A DNA stretch of 64,000 nucleotides from Gavia stellata (Eukaryota > Chordata > Aves > Gaviiformes > Gaviidae). Positions 36,566 through 49,200 of this stretch are shown here, one piece after another. Where the stretch lies: positions 9,062,708 to 9,126,707 of the forward strand of contig NC_082619.1 of the NCBI RefSeq assembly GCF_030936135.1, read 5' to 3'. How positions within the stretch are numbered: position 1 is the stretch's first letter; each line of letters starts with the position of its first letter. The translations under genes were made by a program, and so were the position numbers. The notes under the pieces were generated by a model. That model worked only from the letters and a program-made list of their open reading frames with translations. It was not told the DNA's origin and made no database searches.

Positions 36566-36722
36566 ACCCCGCCGTCGCGCTCCGCAGCGCCCCCGCGCGG
36601 CGCGGAGGCCGCCGGCTGCGCCCCACCCCGCCGCTAGGGGCGCCCTGCCGCGGATCGGGCCCTTCCCCTCGCCTCAGCACGGGCTGGATGGGACGCGCTG
36701 CTGGGTTTATGCCAAAGAGACC

Positions 36723-36728
36723 TTTAAT
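36723..36728 (-). terminator. HYDIN: Probable HYDIN poly(A) signal ATTAAA
   Basis: On the minus strand ATTAAA lies 54 bases after the HYDIN stop codon, the usual variant hexamer of vertebrate poly(A) signals. A 3' UTR of only about 75-90 bases would result. No other hexamer is seen before the VAC14 start. Use of this signal is inferred. Confidence 0.6.
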
Positions 36729-36781
36729 TACCCCCGCAGTTCACTAAGGAGCTTGTCCCAGGGACCATAGAGGGGCACGAG

Positions 36782-37273
36782 TCACGGGGGAGGGGGCAGA
36801 CCCCGGAGGTAGTACACCCAGGAGACCCCCGGCCCCTGACCGCCGGCAGCCCCGGGGCAGGAGACCACCATCCTGGTGGCGACGGGGGCCGGGGCACCCT
36901 GGAAGGCGACGGTGATGAGGGCAGTCTTCTTGGAGCGCCAGCTCTCGGGGCCCCTGAGGGTGAAGGCCGGGTGCTCCACCCTGTACTGGAAGGCCGTGGG
37001 CTGGAGGAAGACGTTTCTGAAGGGGATGGAGGTGGTGCCGCCGGCCTTGACGGGGAAGGGGCCCTGGGGCTTGGGCGGGAGGGCGAGGCCGAAGAGGGGG
37101 ATGCTGTACTCCCCCCCGAGCCCGAGCCCGAGCCGGGAGGAGAGCCGCAGCGTGGCCCTGACTTCGCCCAGCTGGCAGGGCTCGTAGGTCACCTCCACGC
37201 TCACCGCCGAGCCCCCGGGGCTGGCGGGGGCCACGCTGATGGTTCTCTCTGTCTGGAAGTCGGGGCAGTCGGT
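36782..37273 (-). CDS. HYDIN: HYDIN terminal coding exon with stop
   Basis: Starts TDCPDFQTERTISVAPA, continues GEYSIPLFGLALPPKPQG and FPVKAGGTTSIPFRNVF, and ends GVSWVYYLRGLPPPP with TGA at 36782-36784. 'P-L-F-G-x-A-L-P-P-K-P-Q-G-P-F' and the final 'W-V-Y-Y-L-x-G' are the known HYDIN C-terminal signatures. This fixes the 3' end of the gene. GC content is much higher here than in upstream exons, as it approaches the VAC14 CpG island. Confidence 0.95.
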   Translation of the reverse strand, partial: TDCPDFQTERTISVAPASPGGSAVSVEVTYEPCQLGEVRATLRLSSRLGLGLGGEYSIPLFGLALPPKPQGPFPVKAGGTTSIPFRNVFLQPTAFQYRVEHPAFTLRGPESWRSKKTALITVAFQGAPAPVATRMVVSCPGAAGGQGPGVSWVYYLRGLPPPP

Positions 37274-40200
37274 CTGCGCAGGGGAGAGAAGAGACGGGGT
37301 GGCGGGTCACAAAAGCAGAGCCGGCACCTCGGGGAGAAAGCGACGGTCCCCCGCCATCACGCAGGCCGGGGTCCCTCTCCCCTGCCTGTCACTGCACCTG
37401 TCCCACCCACACCGTACCCCTGGTGAGCACCCACGATCAACGGCCACGAGGACTGTCCAAACCCGCCGAGCAGGGACAACCCTGCACCCAAACCCCAAGA
37501 GACCCTTCTGCCAGAGCTGGGGTTTAAGGTGGAAGTCCAGACCCCACAGAACCTGCAAGAGCGGCTCCAACAAGGGCAGCAGAGAGGGGTCTGCGAGTGA
37601 GGACAGTCCAGCTAGAGACTGATCCAGTGTCGGTGGGAAGACCCCCGGGCTCACGTGGCCGCCCTGGCTACGCCAGGGCAGGATCCCTCCACAGAGAGGG
37701 CTGATGCTGGCCAGATGAGCTGCCTCCCCCCAAAAGAGCCCAGGGAAAGCTGCGGTCACCTGGAGGAGGTAGTCTGTCTTCTGTCGGGCGTAATTCGTGA
37801 TTTTGGCGGTGATGGTCTGACTAGAGCCCAGGGTGGTGCGGAAGTAGAGGGGCTTCTCCGTCCTGCTCGTGGTGGCTTTCAGATGCAGGTTGTAGTAGAA
37901 AGAGCCCAAATCGCTGCTCTGGAGCACCAGGCGCCCGCTGCTCTCGCCTATTTTCATGGGCTGGTACTCAAAGACAAGGTCAGCCTGGGAGGGATGAAGG
38001 GAAAAGCCACTGGGTCAGGCAGAGATGGGGAAGGCAGGGCCCAGGATGGGGGAAATCGGTCCCTGGTGTGCTCACGCAGTGCTGGAAGGCAACCCAGCAC
38101 CCTCCCTCGCTCCAACTCCTTCTCTCTGGGTCAGAGCCCTGCTGCATGTGCGGGACAGCTCACTTGGGGGACAGTGCCCGACATCTGAGCACCCTCCAGC
38201 ACTACCCCAGAAGCTTCCCACCCTAAAATGCCCCTATACTCCCCCAGGTCACACAACGCCTCCTGTCAATCCAGGCTGCAAACACCCTGCCAGTGGGGTG
38301 AGGCATGCCCTGCAGCCACTCCAAACTGAAAATACCCACGCTAAGTAAGGAGCACGTGGCACAAGGACCTGCCACGCGAGGCCTGATGGGAGCATATCAC
38401 AAGGGGCAGCATGGCAGACTCCACCAACACAGGGCAATTCCCGCTAGGGATATTCTCACACACTGCTTCACCTCCAGATTACTAGCAGGTCGGAGCTGTC
38501 ACCCTTGGAAAGAAGCCCCAGATGGTTCATGTAGGGCAGAGCACCCCTCCCAGAAAGGCTGCAGGAAGAGGAGAGCGTACAGGACGAGCTTTGCTCCTAC
38601 CTCCGACTGTGCAGGAACAGTGAAATGTGGGGGAACGTTGACATCGGGCACTTTGCAATCTGTGGCAAACGTCACCGGGACAGGCAGAGGGTTCTCCACC
38701 TTGACGGTGGAAGACACTCTCTGCCGAACAGCGGCGGTCATTTCAACAGTGCTGAGGGGTCCCGAAGCGGTGGCCTTGAAAGTCACCGTGTAGAACAAGT
38801 ACTCCTTGGTCACCTCGTTGAGGAAGGTCACCTGAATGAGAGAAAAAGGGAAGCACTATATAAAAATATACCAGCTGTGCTAAGCCAGCCCAAAGAACCC
38901 CCCAAGCTCAGCACCCTACTTCCAAGAACGGTGCTAAGCAGCCACCCAGGAAGAGTGCCAGACTGGGGAAAGCACGTGTGGTATTTCCACTCTGGAGTCT
39001 CCTGATTGCCTATTGCTTCCAGCTCACCAATGGCCTGACCCACCTGTGCTCCGCAGCCCCCACTGGGACCCTCGCAGAGACTGACACGTGAGTGGGGCAC
39101 GTGGAGAGGTGCCTGCTGTTCAGTACCCACCCAGGACACCTACAAGCCCACCAGTGGGCACGTGGAGGTATGAAAACAGGCATGTAGCTTCTCAGTGAGC
39201 AAACAGCTCCTTGAAGGGCTCCACAGTCTGGTGTCCACACTTACCGTTGCGTTAAAGACTCCTTCCTTGTAGGAGAGGAACGTGAGCTTGTAGTCCTTTT
39301 TGGCAGAGCCTGGCACGACAATGTAGTCCAGCCCCTGCAGCACAGAACTGCTTTCCAGGTTTTCTGGTTTGAGTATGTCCACTACCACGAGGAACCTGTG
39401 GGTGAGAAGAATGCAGTGAAGCTCAACGGGAAGGACTCCCATAGGATACCCATCGTGGGGGGGCACAACACAGCTCCTCACACCCTCAATGCCTCAGGCA
39501 GAGGGAGCCAGCTCTCATCCCCTCGGAGGAAAACCCTCCAGGATGGGTCTGCATACGCAGAACGTGGGTAGGGTGATCCCAGACACCTATGGCCAGAAAT
39601 GGGCCGAGGAGAGTAAAAAGCTTGCAGGAAGGACCTTCCGGGCAGTGGGAAGCCCTTCCTTGCGCTGCTGCAGGGATTGCTGATGGGACGAGACTTCCTG
39701 GGCCGGACTCACCTCTGCGGTCTGTTCAGCCAGTTGGAAACAGGGATGAGCTCAGTGTAGGAAGTCCGACATGGTACCTGCCGGAAAATGGTCCCTGAAC
39801 ACTTTGGGGCCTCAGCAGTCCCTTGCAAGAGGTAGTACAAGCCTGTCCCATCCGGCAATGGGAAGAAGATGGAGCCCTAGAGACAAGAAATAGGATAAGT
39901 GAGCTCTCCTGCTCTCTGTCTGGACGAGTTACTGGCTCGCGAGCACACCTGGCCAGTCCCATGTCTCAGGCTGTCATTTGAGCAGCTTTGAGCAGGTCCA
40001 GCTGGCAGAGCTGTGACCGCAGCCCTGTGTCCCACGCAGGTGGAGATGGCAGTGTCATACCCGCTCGGGCTGGCACAGCCACGGGACACAGAAGCAACAC
40101 GTCTGGGCAAGGCAAGGAAGCACCAGCCCTGCAGCAGAGCTGGTCTGACCGTCCTAGCACCCTTTTACTTGCCTTACTAACGTGGGCACGTCAGCTGCCA

Positions 40201-43200
40201 GCCCTGTGCTTGTGCAGGGACAGCCGTGGTAAGGGGGTGGCAGTCCCTACTAAGCTTGACTGCCCCGGCAGTGCTGGGATTAGCCCCAGCATTACTGCCA
40301 GGAGAGCAGCCTGTAAGCTAACGCAGCAGGGTCCCACCAGCCAGGGTGGGCCACGAGAAGCTCATAACCAGTACTCATCGGGTGCCAATGGGTCACAGCC
40401 ACCTGCCTGCAGCACCTCCTCTGCCTCCAGAGCAGCAGGAAGAGTCCTGCAGTTTTCAGCAAGGCTGTACATTAAAAAGATACTGAGCCTATGCAACCCT
40501 ACAGGGCACAGATCTGCTCCGCACCCTGGAGATTGAGCCCAGAAGTCTCTGGCCTCCACTCTTGCGCTGGCCTAAATTCTGGTGTGGTGTAAGATCAGCT
40601 AGAGGGGGCCAAGGGGCAGGTGTCTGACACCCACCTCCGGCACCCCGGAGCCATTTGGAATTGACCCCCTTGATTTAAGAGCTTGTCCCTGGTGCGTCTC
40701 AGAAATAGTGCTCACGGAAACAGGGGCCAGTCACCCTACCTGCCCAGCCTGAGACCTGCAGGAAGGGCTCTTTCCAAAGCTCCCACATCACCAAAGGTGA
40801 CGTCAAGAGAGATGTCTGTGTCGTTTCCCACCCGACTGCTCATGGTGAGGGGGGGCACTGAGAAATGGCAGGGCAGCTTCGCCCCTCTCGTTCCCTGCAT
40901 GCTGCAAAAGGACCCCAGCAGGGCAGTGCTGGCAGAAGCAGTCGCGCCCAGGGCTTGGGGAGCCTGTGCAGCCCACAGGGCTGAGCATGGGGGGGGTCTC
41001 CGAGCCCCCCTGGGCTGCACAGGCAGGGACCAGGAGCTGCACAGAACGAACTTCATTTCCTGGACCTTCAGACAACCTGGTTTTTCAGGTTAGCTGCTCC
41101 AACACATTTAATGGTCAGTCCAGAATTCCCACCTGCAGTTTCCTTACACCTGGCCTCTAGCCACCAAGAAATCCAGCTTCCAACATGGGATCACAGGATA
41201 ATTTCAGCTTGGAGGGGACCTCTGAAGGTCATCTTGTCCAACCCTCCTGCCCAAAGCTGGGTGAGCTTTGGTGAGCTGGGTGAGCTATGAGGGTCATGAG
41301 TGTCAGCGTGCTGGCACAGCTCACATACCTGATGGTGCTTCTTCTCAGAGCTCATGGTTAGGGGTTGGTAAGTGATCTTGTAGGGCTTGTTTTGTGGATT
41401 GGCCTCTAGATGGAAAAATTCAGGCCCCTTCCAGTGTTCCCCCTCAATGACAGGTTGCACGGTCCAGGCCTCATTGCTTGGGTTGGACAGGAGGATGGTC
41501 TGGCTGTGCTCCTGGCGCACGTCGCATGCGAAAGTCAGTGTCTGCAACAGAGGAGCACAGAGGCTGCTTGGTCATACCGAGGAATCCTTTCCACTCGGAC
41601 TCTGACTAGCTCTACGCACAGGGAGCAGCTTTTCCTCGTCGTACGCAAAATTTCCGTTTCAGCCATAGATTTTGGTGTAAACCAAATTGTCGGTTCTTAG
41701 AGAGGGAGAGGAAGGGGTGTTTTGCATGCTGGGTGAAGGGGGATGCCGCCTCCCAAGGAGGGGAGAAAGAAAATGGGGAGTCCTGGAAGGAAATCTCTCC
41801 TGTGCAAGGGCAAGACCTGCAGCCGAACAGCGCCTTCGTGGGCAGGCTGGAGAGCAGCTCCGGGCTCTCTTTTGGGAGCAAGAGCCAACACCCCCCAGCT
41901 GCACCCTCCTGCGATGCCCGTGAGGGCCAGGAGTCCTCCAACGCTGCATCCCTGTGCCCTAGGAGCTGGATGCAGACGCCTTGCCCACTCCTAGCGCTGA
42001 ATGCCCTCCCCAGTCCCGACAGGGAGGAAAAGTGTGGCTGCGGGTGCAATACTGGGAGTACAGCTGGGCAGCTCTGTGGGGAGGGTCTCAGAAGAGCCCT
42101 GCAGGGTGTCCCTGCAGCAAGGGTGCTGCAATGCAGAGCCAGGACAGCTGAGGTGCTCGCTGGAGAAGCAGCACCGTTAACAGGGGAGGAAGGCAATTAC
42201 AGGGCTCAGAAATTTTGGGAATCCTGCCCAACGGTTTTTTCAGGTCTCTGGGATACCCAGGCAGGATGACAGGCAGGAGCGAGTCTATGCACGTAAATAT
42301 CCTCCAGTCCCTGCCCTGGGAGAGATGTGGTGCAAACGGTGGTGCAAGGAGAGGACCCATCCTGTCTCTGCTCCAGTTACCTCTTTGGTCACAGGGGTCT
42401 CCATGCAGCATCCTGCCAGCGTAAGCCGGAGCGGCTCACTGCCCTGGATGAAGCACTTCAGGTCCTCGTACTGGATAGCGTGGCTCAGCTTAGAGGGGTG
42501 GAAGGTCACAACGAAGGGGACATCCATTCCTGGGGAGATGTAACCCTTGGCAGGGCTGATGGAGAAATCTGGCTTGAAGCTCGCGATGTCCCACTTAAAC
42601 CTTGACAAGGAAAGCACAAGGACAGGAAGGAAGGATTAGCAATGGGGAGGCTGCGAACGCAACGTGCCGTTTCTAATCCTCTTGTGGGCTTTTCCACCAG
42701 ATTTCAGGCATGACGCTGAGCCACCTGGCAATAAGGCTTCAGGCTGGCCAGGACTCAGCTGCGCCCATCTGTAAACAAGGTTTTGGTTATATCCCTTGCT
42801 AACTTCCAGGGCCTGACGGCACAGCCTTGGCTGCCCAACTCTCCACTGGGACGGAAAAGCAGAGGGGAACTATCTGGGCAAGCTACAGCTCCATCCAGCC
42901 CTCATCCAAGCTCTCAGCCCTCAGAGAGAACAGGGTTTTGCATTACTTGACTCCTATGTCGCCCGTGTTCTGCATGATGATGCGCCGGGACGTGTAGCTC
43001 TGCTGCACCACCGCTCCAAAGCTGAGGTGTTCCTGGTCCAAGCTCACATGGATGCCCTGGCAGGAGCCCCGCACCATGAAGAGGGAGCGCACCAGGCCGT
43101 GGCACTCCATCGTCACTTCTTCGGTGAATGGCTGGATGCGGCGTTTTGGGGAGAAGGTCACCTCCACTTTACAGGTGTCTCCTTTGGGCTTCAGACTTAG

Positions 43201-46200
43201 TTCGGTGGTGGGGTTCAAGCAGAGAACCTGCCCAAAGAAATGAGTGGAGACTACTACTACAATTGTAACTACCAGCTCCTGCCCAGAGCAGCTCATAGCT
43301 ACCAGCAGGCACACCAAAGTGCTCTCCAAGTGAAGGAAGGAGCCTTACCCCAGCTTCTTGGAGCTCTGGCATGGTGGACATGAGACGGAGCTTAAAAGTA
43401 AGAGGGGCAGCACTTGTTTGCTATGGTGACCATCTTCTTCACCGTCTGTCCGATGGAGAGGGCTCCCAGCTTCACCACCTTTCCTCGTGGTTCCACAACA
43501 TCAACCTGAGGCAGGAGGGATTAATATAAAGTGAAGGGAAAGAAGGAGAAAAGGTTTTCTGCCACCCTCATGGCAGAAAACCAAAACATGGTAGGCTGGG
43601 GAAGAGATGAAGAAAATGAGAGAGAAAGCCATGCTGGCTGCCTGCCACCTGGAGTTTTAGGGTTTGGATTTCATCTCACCTTCATTTTCATGCCCCTTCC
43701 TCGGACCTCAACAGTCTGCTGGCAAAGACCATTGATTGCAAAAGGGATGAGCTCATGGTAAGACGCAACTTCTCTGGGATAGAAAGTGATGGGCACCTCC
43801 ACTGTCCCTCCTGGGCGTAGGACGTGCCCTGGGAAGTCCACCTCCAGGTACGCGGTGTTGGTGAACAAGCAGTTCAAACTGGCAGAAAGCACAGCAAAGA
43901 GGAGCAGAGGTGTCACAAGGCTGTGTGTGCTCAGACAACATCATCAGGGCTACTTGGGGCTCTCCTTTCTCCTCCCCCTGCATCTTCAGGATTTCACCCA
44001 CAGTGGTCATGAGGACATGGAGCAGGCATGCGCTAAGCAAGGGTTGAAGGAGTGTGCGGAGAAGGCCTACCTCATATCCCTGTCTGCCTTGTTTGTGATG
44101 ACAAGGGTCCGCTGGGCAGGTGGCATCCCAGCATGGTAGATGAAGCAGGCTCCAAAGTCGAGTCTGGTGGTGGAGAAGTGGACAGCGGGCACTACCACGG
44201 TGGCCAGGAACACGCAGGTAAACGTGGGACCCTTGCTGATCTGGCAGGGCAAAAGACAGCATGAGCCAGGTGAAGAGGTGGGAATTACAACCCCAAACAC
44301 CAGAGACGGCTGAGGAAGAGGATGGGGGACAGCTGGCTGCAGTGACAATAAGGAAAAGCAAGTACCAAAGGACCCCAGAATAGAAAGAGAAGGCGGAATG
44401 CTTGGGCTAAGAGGGAAAGGGTTTTTGAAGAGTCATGGCCCTGCTTTGTGCAGCCATGTGCTGGCAAGACCGTTCTGAGCTGTGGGACCCGACTCAGGAG
44501 GGGCCTGGCAAGGAGAAACAGCTCCATCCCCGCGCACATCTAGAGCCCCTCCAAATTAGGGGCAGAGAGGGCCTGGGGCATACGTCCTGCCACAAAAGCA
44601 CCTCCCACAGTAGTCCTGGATAAGCACTTAAGTATTAAAATATTCCATTCAGAAGCTGTCAGGCTCTTTATTGCAGCAGCAGGAGCCTCTCTGCCTCGTT
44701 CAGGCTCTTCAGTGACAGAGCTCACCCCCAGCCCTGGCCTCCTGCTGCCAAGCTGCTGCGTAGGGAAGGCGAAGGTCCCGTATTAAACACTGGTGCCTCA
44801 CCTGCAGCGTCAGCTCTACATCCTTTAAAGAGCACATCTTCTGTGGGTGAAACACCAGCTGGGTCTCTGCTTTCCCCTCCGCCTGCACGGTGCCCGTCTG
44901 AGGGGTGATGGCAAGGACCTGCTTACGGGCTGGGGGGGCCGCTCAGCTCCCACGAGAAGGCGAAGCTGACCTTGCCGTTATTGTGGATGCTGAAGATGCG
45001 CTTGATGTTCTCGTTTAGCTGTACCTGCGGGGAGAAGACGGTGAGGACTAGGGCTTGGAGCACATGCAAAGCGCTGGCTGGCCCAGCAAGCGCTCCTTCA
45101 TCTTTCACATTCAGCTAATGACCCGTCTGAAAGACCAATCTCCCTCCCTCTAGAGACCCACAGATGGAGAAAAAACGTTCCCTCTTAGTCAAACATATCT
45201 GCAAAGCTCCTGGTTAAGGCTGAATCTTGCAGGGCTTTGTGGGGCAAATGGTTCAGGGAACCAGCGCTGCTCACCTCCTTGAGATCAATGACGTTGACCT
45301 CCTGTGCGCTGAGCTCAGTGACACAGCCATCGCCGTCCTCACAACGGACAGACGCGTTCACGCTGTAGCCAGTGGCCTTGATATTCAAGGAGAGGGGCTG
45401 GGTCTTCCTCTTGACATTGCACTTGAGGTTGAAGACCACCTCTCCTTCTAGTGTTGGTGTGAAGATGACTGTAATGGGAAGCCTGGGGAGAAAAGATCCT
45501 TTTTGCTCCATTCACTGCCTCTTTGCTTTCTTGGCCCCACATTGCCTGCTCTGGGAGGGCAGGCTGTGCAATGGCTGTGGTGAGACCCCAGGCCTGGGAG
45601 AAACCAGGAGCAGCACTCTGCCCTCCCAGGGCCTTCCGCTATGGAGCGAGCCCTGGTGACAACTGTTTAGGGTATGATGATCCCATGCAATGAAACGGCA
45701 GAGGATACAACGACAAGGCAGCAAACCCTGAGCTAACGCTGACCTTACTGCCCTGCCCATGTGCTACAAGGCAGCATTGGGTTAAGACCCCACTTCTGTC
45801 CCACACACAGAGGAGGGCACTCCTAGAGACCCCCAATCTCTCTGATCTATACGACAAGGGTAACAGCCTCTTTGCAAAGAGGAATCACCCAGCTCCCGTG
45901 ACAGCTGTGCAACGCGGGTGCCACCAAACTGCCTCTTTGTAATTTCTGTGGATAATTTCTGGGTACGTGATCAAACACAACCAAACTACAGAGGTTTAAG
46001 GAATTACCACCTCTCAGGTGAGCCACAGTAACTGATACAGGATGTTCTCTTATCTTACACCCTGTGGTGAGCCAAAATTCAGCATCTTTTAAGCCACAGC
46101 AAAACTGCCTGGAGCTAACGCGTTCTCCTTACACCCAGGCAGGCTATGAGTGGGCACAGGGACATTTGTGGTGGATCAGCAGATGAGCTGGTGACCTGCT

Positions 46201-49200
46201 TGAATTCATGATCATGTCTGATCACAAGTCACAGCTGCAGTTTACAACAAAAGACCATCCATTTTCTGACAGGTGATCCTGCAAAACACAGCTAGCTGTG
46301 TAAGCCTGTTGCTGTCCCCCATGATGGGCTTATATGCTGCTTGTGTGCTTTGCTGCTCTTGGTCGCTTTGCCCAGACCATGCGTGGTGGACTCTGTCACT
46401 AAAGGAACACAGAGGAGAGAGGAGACCTTGCACACTTAAGGCTGCTAGCCCAGGGGAATCACAGAGTTAAAACCTCCAAACATGCTTTTGTCATCAAAAC
46501 TAGAAGATCCAAAGCCTGAACTTCTCCAGGAAGGGGGCCTAGAAGACCGGGGTAACCCCGGCACAGCCACTCTATGGAGAAACCTGAAGTTTCATGGTGT
46601 CCCCATTGGGAAGGAACAAAACAAGGCAGACGTATGCTATGGCCAAGAGTCACATGGTGAATGTGGAGGGGGAGAGCGTCTCAAAAGCAAAATGATGGTG
46701 CTGTATTTGGCACATGGGAGAAGGAATCTGACCTGTGAGCCCTGTTACCTTGAAAGAGGAGCGATGGAGTCTTTCAGGGGCTCTATTTTCACGGAGGTGT
46801 TGCATCCCTCTGAGAAGAGAGAGCTTTCTCTGAAAGCAAAGCTGAAGGCTTCCTTCTCACTGTTAATCATATAGACAGTCTGGCGTACCTCGTGCCCTGG
46901 GGAGAGGACAAAGCAGCTGCTGAAAACCTTTTGTTCCTCTGGCCACCAGACCACCACTGCCCACTGTGCTCCTGCCTGCCGGCTGAGCCCAGCAGGCAAT
47001 ATCCAGTGAGAAGCACTGCCTGCAGCATGGCACGCTCAGGATGCCAACATGGAAACGTACTTCTGACCCCCTGGGCTCCCCCGCATCACCCCCAAATCCC
47101 CTCTTGGAAACAGCCCCAACTACATGCCGTATCCCTGACACATGCCTTCCTCCCTTCCCCTTCCTCTCCCTCGTAACACTTGGGTGCCAGGAGCTGGATG
47201 CTCTGCTCACAAGTGCCTGTTTCCATTTCCACCTTCCTCGTGGGAGCCTGCTGGAATAACGGGACTGCTGGGCCCCTGGAGAGGTACGCTTCTGAGCACG
47301 TAAGCTATAATCATGGTGCTCACCGATTAACAGCAAGTGGAAGTTCAGGTGGGATCTGTCCAGAGTCACGAGCGGGTCGGTGGTGTTGCCCACCAACAGG
47401 AACGGGACCGAAATGCTTTGCTCAGGGATTGTAAAGACCCAGAATGATTCTGTGATGTCCAGGTGCCGGGGGACGAATTCAAACTTGATCTGGGGGAGAA
47501 AGAGGCAAATGAAGGAAAGTTGCTGACCCTGGCTGGGTAAGAGGAGTGGGGTGCAGTCTATACCACCAAGAAATCCCCCAAACCTCCACCTTATGTTGCT
47601 GTGAGCTCAGAGATAGGCTGTTGTGCCACTTACAGCCCAAAAGCATGGCAGATGCGGGGTACAGGGTGAGGACAGGTTCATCTGCCAGCTCAGTTACATT
47701 GCAGTCAAAAGTTTCTTCGTGGTCTTGGCAAGCTCACAGAGACATGGGATGCCCACTAAGTGTAGATATAGCCGGTGTTAAATTGGCATACACGTGTACC
47801 GGATCTACTTTCTTAATTTTCTGCACCCACCTCTGCTTTCTTCCCCGGCTGGATCTGACCTCTCTCTGTGAGGCAGAAGAAAGCCACCTGCTCTGGTGGG
47901 GCTTCAGGGTCTTGGCAAGTCCACTGGAAGGAATACATGGAACTGGTTGGGTTCATAACCCTGATGGTCCTAGGCACACAAAGCAAAAAAAAGGACTACT
48001 AAGGTCGTGTTGGGATGTCAATGACTCTGTCCTGTAGCAGACATCAGGCACTGCCAATCCTGCACACCATCTGGAAGGGGTTATTTGGTACAGGGGAACG
48101 ACGTTGGGAGCACAAACATTTCACCTGCTTTCTAGGGGCCCTGTTTGTCTCTCAGGTGGCTAAAAATTAATGGCTATCAACAAAGAAATTAGCAAAGAAA
48201 TTAGCCAAAACCTCTTGCATATTAAAACAGTGAGATCAAGTGAAAGTGGTAAAATGAAGTCCAGCAAGACTCCTTTAGAAGATAGTACTCTCTGTTGTGG
48301 TTGCAGCCTTCGCTGACCCTGTCTAACTGGTATCTCAGAGGTGCAAGAATGTCCCAAGGATGCTCTTCAAAGGGACAAAGGTTGTACTGGCCACATGACA
48401 TGGGCTGGGGATACGTGGTCCTCCCAGACTGACCCATACCTTACTGAAGACAGAGAACAAAAAATTGGCCAGTTGGTCTTCAGTGACCAGCTTGTTCCAG
48501 CCCCAAAACAGACTGGTGGCCAAGTCTCACCAGATCACAGACAAGGTACCTCGGGGCTTGGAAGAGTAGCTAGAGAGGTCTCTGGTTAAGGAGGGTGACT
48601 AGGAGACCACAAACAGGGGAAACCATGCCCACACCTACCTGCTGTTCCTGCCGCGCACTTCCAATTGCCGCAAACTCAATCACTTTTGTGTTGAGATCGA
48701 ACGTTGCCCCTTTTGGTCCCTGCAACTCTGGGTTGCGCCTTTTTGCAGTGATGTAGTCAGAGTCTTCCAGTTCAAAGTGGCAGTTTGGCATCAAGCTTCT
48801 CCCCTTCACAACCACCTCTGGGCACTTCTGATTTGGCTTCAGGTTAGGAATACTAGGAAGAAAGGGACTGGTATTAGCCAAACTAACGTTTCTGGACGGC
48901 AGCTGCTTGTCTGTCTCCTTGTACAGCACAGAGCGCTGCATCCTCTCTCCGTGCAAGCGTTGCTCAGCAAATCAAACAGAATTGCACTCCCTGCCATGGA
49001 GGCAGCAGAGGTGAAATGGCAGAAGCATGACCAGTTATGTGTCTAGAGACCAACCGCAGCACACAAGTTTCTATGCAGGTAAGGAGGCCGTGCTTGTCTG
49101 ATAAGGAAGCATAGCTAAGGACTAGCTGGCCCCTTGACAGCCTTTCTGGATCTCTCGTTCCAGATTTTGCAGCCCTCCAGGAGCTTAATATTTCATACAA

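Larger units (their letters stand above)
36526..36700 (-). promoter_or_regulatory. VAC14: VAC14 promoter / CpG-island core between HYDIN and VAC14
   Basis: This GC- and CpG-dense stretch lies between the HYDIN 3' end and the VAC14 ATG. It has no TATA box and holds two CACGTG E-boxes, each within GTCACGTG on the minus strand. A CpG-island promoter is the expected class for a housekeeping gene. The transcription start cannot be placed by eye. The island extends into the first intron (to about 35500). Confidence 0.6.

Noticed and set aside
40780-40860. Minus-strand peptide containing PLTMSSR, like the end of the 41329 exon
   Set aside because: Coincidental or a short duplication. It lacks proper splice borders, and the real exons on both sides join in frame.
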